A stretch of DNA of 8,864 nucleotides from Chloroflexota bacterium (GTDB lineage Bacteria; Chloroflexota; Anaerolineae; UBA3071), in the NCBI GenBank assembly GCA_014383605.1, contig JACNHM010000210.1:1-8864 (forward strand). The letters are read 5' to 3'. Position numbers and translations under genes: made by a program. Of the stretch, positions 5,956-8,864 are shown piece after piece. Numbering within the stretch: position 1 is the first letter of the stretch; each line of letters begins with the position of its first letter. A model generated the notes under the pieces. The model searched no databases and was not told the DNA's origin. It was given only the letters and a program-made list of their open reading frames with translations.

Positions 5956-8237
5956 GAGCTTGCTTCTTCCCAAAAGGTCTGCAAGGCGATAAACGGCACC
6001 GCCTGCTGCTGAGGCTCGTTGAGTCGTCGGCCAGTATTCCAGGTGATGCTCAGTTCCTTCTTGGCGCGGGTGATGCCCACGTATAGCAACCGCAACCGTT
6101 CAGCGGCATAGTCTAACCGCGCCTCTCGGGTCGCTTCACCCTCCTCGTATAAGGCCATGCGGCCTGCCCGCGCTGCAGCAGGCGGGTCTTCGGAGCGCAG
6201 GGCTTCCAGTTGAGCCAGTATCTCGGCCTCCAGGTTCAACCGGTCGCGCACAAACCACCTCTCCGAGATGAAATCGTCGTGCGGCAGGGCCGAAGGGAAG
6301 TTGTAGTTATTGACCGACATCAGATAGACCCGATCCCACTCCAACCCCTTGGCTTTGTGGATGGTCGCCACCACCACTTTGCCCTTGTATCGTTCAGGAT
6401 CAAAGCCAGTATCATCGCCACTGAGGCCCAGGAAACGACGTTCGTTGCGAGCGATCACCGCCAGCTCCTGGGTGAGTTCCGGCAGCCGCCAATCGGGGTG
6501 GCTCTGGCTCACCCGCCGCAGCAGCACGGCCAGCTTGTGGGCCAAAGCCAGATCAGCCACCTCCTGGAACAGATCCTGGGCCAGGGTGAGGATCAACTGG
6601 TCTATGGGCAGCAGCGTCGCTTCCTGCCAGCGGCGGACCAGTCCACGGAAGGTGACCAACTGCTCGCGCAGGACGGGGAATTCATCAACCAAGTTCAGGC
6701 CATCCAGCCAGTCCTGATGCACTCGCGGCCACAGAAAATCCTCGACCTGCCGGCACTTGCCCAGCGCTGGGATGACTTTCTGGAGAAGAACGTTAGCCTC
6801 CTCGTCGTCACGGTCACGACGCCGCCACACTTCGTAGACCCTCGCCAGCTTGGCCGGAGAGGCGGGATCGGCCAGGTAGTTGACGACGTTGCCCAACGCC
6901 CCTGCCGTCTCGCGGGTTGATCTCGTACTGCGCAGAAGCTCCACGTACTCCAGATCTCGCTTTTTCAACTCGTTGACCAGGGCAAAGCCACGCTGGTTGC
7001 GCGGCACCAGCACAGCCACGGTCTCATCCTGATGTTCCGGCAGCCAGCGGGCCAGGGAATCGGCCACAATCTTGAGTTCTCTCTCTGCGCTGAGCTTCTG
7101 GCCCACCAAGCGCACCTTGCCGGGATCATCGGGCGGATTGGGTTGTGGATCGCCAGACGGCGTGGGCACGATGTGCGGCGGCGAGAGAGCATCTCGCACC
7201 GCTTCCACGGGATGATCCCGCTGCGTCCACTCAATCAGATAGTTGGCCAGGTTGATGATGCTCTGGGTCGAACGGCCCGAATTGGGCAACTCACGCCCCG
7301 CGACGTCCGGTTCTTTCAGGAAGTTACGCAGGAACTGGGGGCTGGCTGTGGTGAAGGTCTCGTAGATGGCCTGGTTGGGGTCGCCGACGCGCACCCAGTT
7401 GCCGTCGGGTCCGACCAGCAGCCTCAGGATTTCCTCCTGCAGCCGGCTGCTATCTTGCGCCTCGTCCTCCAGTATGAAGGGCCAGCGATAGCGCAGCCGC
7501 TGCAGGTACTCCGGGTCCAACTGCAGGGCCTGCAACGCCAAGCGGACGAGGTCATCGAAATCCACAGCGCCACGATAGATCAGGGAGCGCTGATAGTCGG
7601 CGTAGATGGCCCAACCCATCTCCGCCAGAGGAAGCGACTGAGGCAATCTGTCCAGCATCGTGCGCAGCTCGGCAGGAGTGATCTGCGTATCCTTGGCCTG
7701 CCGGATGAAGCTGAGGGCAATGGTGCTCACCAGGCGCGGCCACTGATCGCGGCGCACCCAATCCCGTTTCCCCTCTTCCAGATCAAAGGCCAGGAAATCG
7801 TCGGCACCGTAGGGGTTGCTGCGCAGCCAGGCTAAGGCCGCATCTTGCCGAATCTGATCCGCCGCCCGCTCGTCCACGATCTGGAAATCTTCAGCGAGGC
7901 CCACCAGGGCCGGACGTTCGCGGACGATATCGTGGGCCAGACCATGCAGCGTGCGCACGCGGTAGCCGAGGTGAGGCAGCAGCCCCCTTTGTTGGACAAA
8001 GCCGGCCACCCGACTGGCGAAGTTATCCACAGCGGAGTTGACCAGGGTCACCACCAACACCTCCTGGTCATCTTCCAACCGACCATCGGCGACCAGTTGG
8101 GCTGCCAGGCAAGAGAGCGTGTAGGTCTTGCCACTGCCAGGCACGGCGGAGACGCCCATCTTGCCACCGATGTAGCTCAATACTTCTTGTTGCTTGGGAC
8201 GGGGGCGGAATGGGATTTGGGATTCGTCGCTTGTCAT
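5952..8237 (-). CDS. UvrD/AddA-like superfamily 1 DNA helicase
   Basis: This 761-aa protein has a complete set of SF1A helicase motifs: Q motif region PKQQEVL (14-20), Walker A AVPGSGKT (31-38), Ia VTLVNSAVDNFASR (63-76), Walker B DEAQD (258-262), III VGDPNQAIY (284-292), IV around GRSTQSI (321-327), V TIHKAKGLEWD (625-635) and VI RLLYVGITRAKK (715-726). It should be a 3'-5' ATP-driven DNA translocase. Unlike AddA or RecB it has no C-terminal nuclease domain, which is instead encoded by the next gene. I chose the ATG at 8237. Upstream GGTGATC (8250-8244), part of the 8-bp repeat, matches the 16S anti-SD end with a 6-nt gap. A TTG at 8252 is in frame but lies inside that repeat. Other candidates are plain UvrD/PcrA, but the neighbours favour an AddA-like role. 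Confidence 0.92.
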   Translation of the reverse strand: MTSDESQIPFRPRPKQQEVLSYIGGKMGVSAVPGSGKTYTLSCLAAQLVADGRLEDDQEVLVVTLVNSAVDNFASRVAGFVQQRGLLPHLGYRVRTLHGLAHDIVRERPALVGLAEDFQIVDERAADQIRQDAALAWLRSNPYGADDFLAFDLEEGKRDWVRRDQWPRLVSTIALSFIRQAKDTQITPAELRTMLDRLPQSLPLAEMGWAIYADYQRSLIYRGAVDFDDLVRLALQALQLDPEYLQRLRYRWPFILEDEAQDSSRLQEEILRLLVGPDGNWVRVGDPNQAIYETFTTASPQFLRNFLKEPDVAGRELPNSGRSTQSIINLANYLIEWTQRDHPVEAVRDALSPPHIVPTPSGDPQPNPPDDPGKVRLVGQKLSAERELKIVADSLARWLPEHQDETVAVLVPRNQRGFALVNELKKRDLEYVELLRSTRSTRETAGALGNVVNYLADPASPAKLARVYEVWRRRDRDDEEANVLLQKVIPALGKCRQVEDFLWPRVHQDWLDGLNLVDEFPVLREQLVTFRGLVRRWQEATLLPIDQLILTLAQDLFQEVADLALAHKLAVLLRRVSQSHPDWRLPELTQELAVIARNERRFLGLSGDDTGFDPERYKGKVVVATIHKAKGLEWDRVYLMSVNNYNFPSALPHDDFISERWFVRDRLNLEAEILAQLEALRSEDPPAAARAGRMALYEEGEATREARLDYAAERLRLLYVGITRAKKELSITWNTGRRLNEPQQQAVPFIALQTFWEEASS

Positions 8238-8243
8238 CTTGCA

Positions 8244-8282
8244 GATCACCAATCTACCAATTTACCGATGTACCCATCTACC
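8244..8282 (-). repeat. Degenerate 8-bp tandem repeat, about five units (copy B)
   Basis: The minus-strand units are GGTAGATG, GGTACATC, GGTAAATT, GGTAGATT and partial GGTGATC, with GGT every 8 bp. It fills nearly all of the 49-nt gap between the AddB-like stop and the helicase ATG. The last unit doubles as the likely ribosome binding site of the helicase gene. It is related to copy A at 5087-5126. Confidence 0.7.
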
Positions 8283-8286
8283 AGCT

Positions 8287-8864
8287 TTACCCCTGCTGAC
8301 GCAGTACGCGCTGGATGGCCTGCAGCAGCGGGCCTTTCTGCTCGTAACCCTGCTCGCCCAACTCGCCGAGTCCCAGGAAGATCTTGCGGCGGCAGCGGTG
8401 GAGCAGGCCCAGGGTGAGACGGTAGAGCGCGTCCTGCCTGGTCTCGACCTCATCGGCATCGCTCCACACCGCATCTTGCGGCCAGCGGCGACTGAGCACG
8501 TAGGGATGAGTGAGGGGCTGATAGAGCCGTTCCCCCCAGCCCCGGCCCCCGACGTTGAGCCAGAACTGGTAATCCACCGGCCGGTTGCTCATCAGGAAGG
8601 TGTAGGCCGGGGCTAACAGCACGGCATCCTCCGGCTGGAGCTGCCAACTGCGGATGTATTGAGCAGCCACCACGCCATCCTGCACCATCTCCATGTACTC
8701 CTGCCCCAGATGGGCAGCCGCAAGGGCTGCCCCTACAGGGGCGGCGCTATCCTCCGTCACCCAACGGAACTTCTGCACCGACTCGATGAGGTTGGCGGCC
8801 ACCTCCCCGGCATCGTAGTCACGGTGAAAGCCATAACCAGCCTGGGAAAGCATCTCGCCGAACA
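8287..8864 (-). CDS. C-terminal part of an AddB-like / degenerate helicase-like protein (partial, runs in from right edge)
   Basis: The last 191 residues and the TAA are visible, and the frame is open to the window edge, so the ATG at 8853 is probably internal. The text includes GYGFHRDYDAGEVAANL, PAYTFLMSNRPVDYQFWLNV and ERLYQPLTHPYVLSRRW. From memory, such blocks occur in large proteins of cyanobacteria and Chloroflexota often labelled recombinase-family, encoded next to a UvrD helicase. The C-terminal stretch ETRQDALYRLTLGLLHRCRRKIFLGL has the layout of helicase motif VI without the TRA core, as in the inactive helicase half of AddB. Together with the next two genes it would form an AddAB-type end-resection complex. 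Function is inferred from context. A 31-bp palindromic repeat lies inside the coding frame at 8712-8742. Confidence 0.65.
   Translation of the reverse strand, partial: FGEMLSQAGYGFHRDYDAGEVAANLIESVQKFRWVTEDSAAPVGAALAAAHLGQEYMEMVQDGVVAAQYIRSWQLQPEDAVLLAPAYTFLMSNRPVDYQFWLNVGGRGWGERLYQPLTHPYVLSRRWPQDAVWSDADEVETRQDALYRLTLGLLHRCRRKIFLGLGELGEQGYEQKGPLLQAIQRVLRQQG
8712..8742. repeat. Palindromic GTAGGGGC-type repeat embedded in a coding region
   Basis: GGGCAGCC (8712-8719) pairs perfectly with GGCTGCCC (8725-8732) around GCAAG, and the overlapping GCCCC-TACA-GGGGC (8729-8742) forms a second stem. The reading frame passes through without a stop and encodes the low-complexity Ala/Gly/Pro peptide APVGAALAAA. 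I recall similar GTAGGGGC...GCCC palindromes as common intergenic repeats in Chloroflexota. Here one appears to sit in-frame within a gene. Confidence 0.6.

Noticed and set aside
6210..7835. Long plus-strand frames (6210-6920, 7032-7835)
   Set aside because: They are antisense to the helicase, whose motifs are complete in the minus frame. No recognisable motif or ribosome binding site.

Overview
The window is GC-rich bacterial DNA, and every gene I can support lies on the minus strand, so the text below reads from right to left. I infer a Chloroflexota-like source (Anaerolineae or a relative). The reasons are an AddAB-like helicase cassette next to a long RecJ, short palindromic GTAGGGGC-type and 8-bp tandem repeats, and a cupin with a GWYNELDLP-type N-terminus. 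No 16S gene or other marker is present, so this is a soft inference.

Right block (8864 to 2664) is a DNA end-processing cassette. It starts with the C-terminal 191 residues of an AddB-like / degenerate helicase-like protein that enters from the right edge. A complete UvrD-type SF1 helicase (761 aa) follows. Next is a stand-alone RecB-family PD-(D/E)XK nuclease with a four-cysteine Fe-S signature (277 aa), whose ATG overlaps the helicase stop (ATGA). The block ends with a 784-aa RecJ exonuclease that has a GTG start and a good Shine-Dalgarno. Together they look like an AddAB/RecBCD machine whose helicase and nuclease are separate polypeptides, run together with the 5'-3' ssDNA exonuclease RecJ. 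Two of the three junctions carry the same degenerate 8-bp tandem repeat.

The gap from 2663 to 2276 has no gene. Most of it is a previously unnamed (to me) 205-bp palindromic element, 2410-2614. It has imperfect terminal inverted repeats and a 9-bp direct repeat CCAATAAAC on both sides, which are the marks of a MITE-like non-autonomous insertion.

Left block (2275 to 356) is a small tightly packed operon: an aldo/keto reductase (312 aa), an isoprenylcysteine-methyltransferase-family membrane protein (216 aa) and a small cupin. Gaps between genes are 7 nt. The cupin start appears to be disrupted by one extra base.

The left end (355 to 1) holds a short orphan reading frame that looks like a protein C-terminus (208-303), then a rho-independent terminator (160-191), then the SD and first 23 codons of a gene that leaves by the left edge and resembles the N-terminus of NuoE-type 24-kDa NADH-dehydrogenase/hydrogenase subunits.
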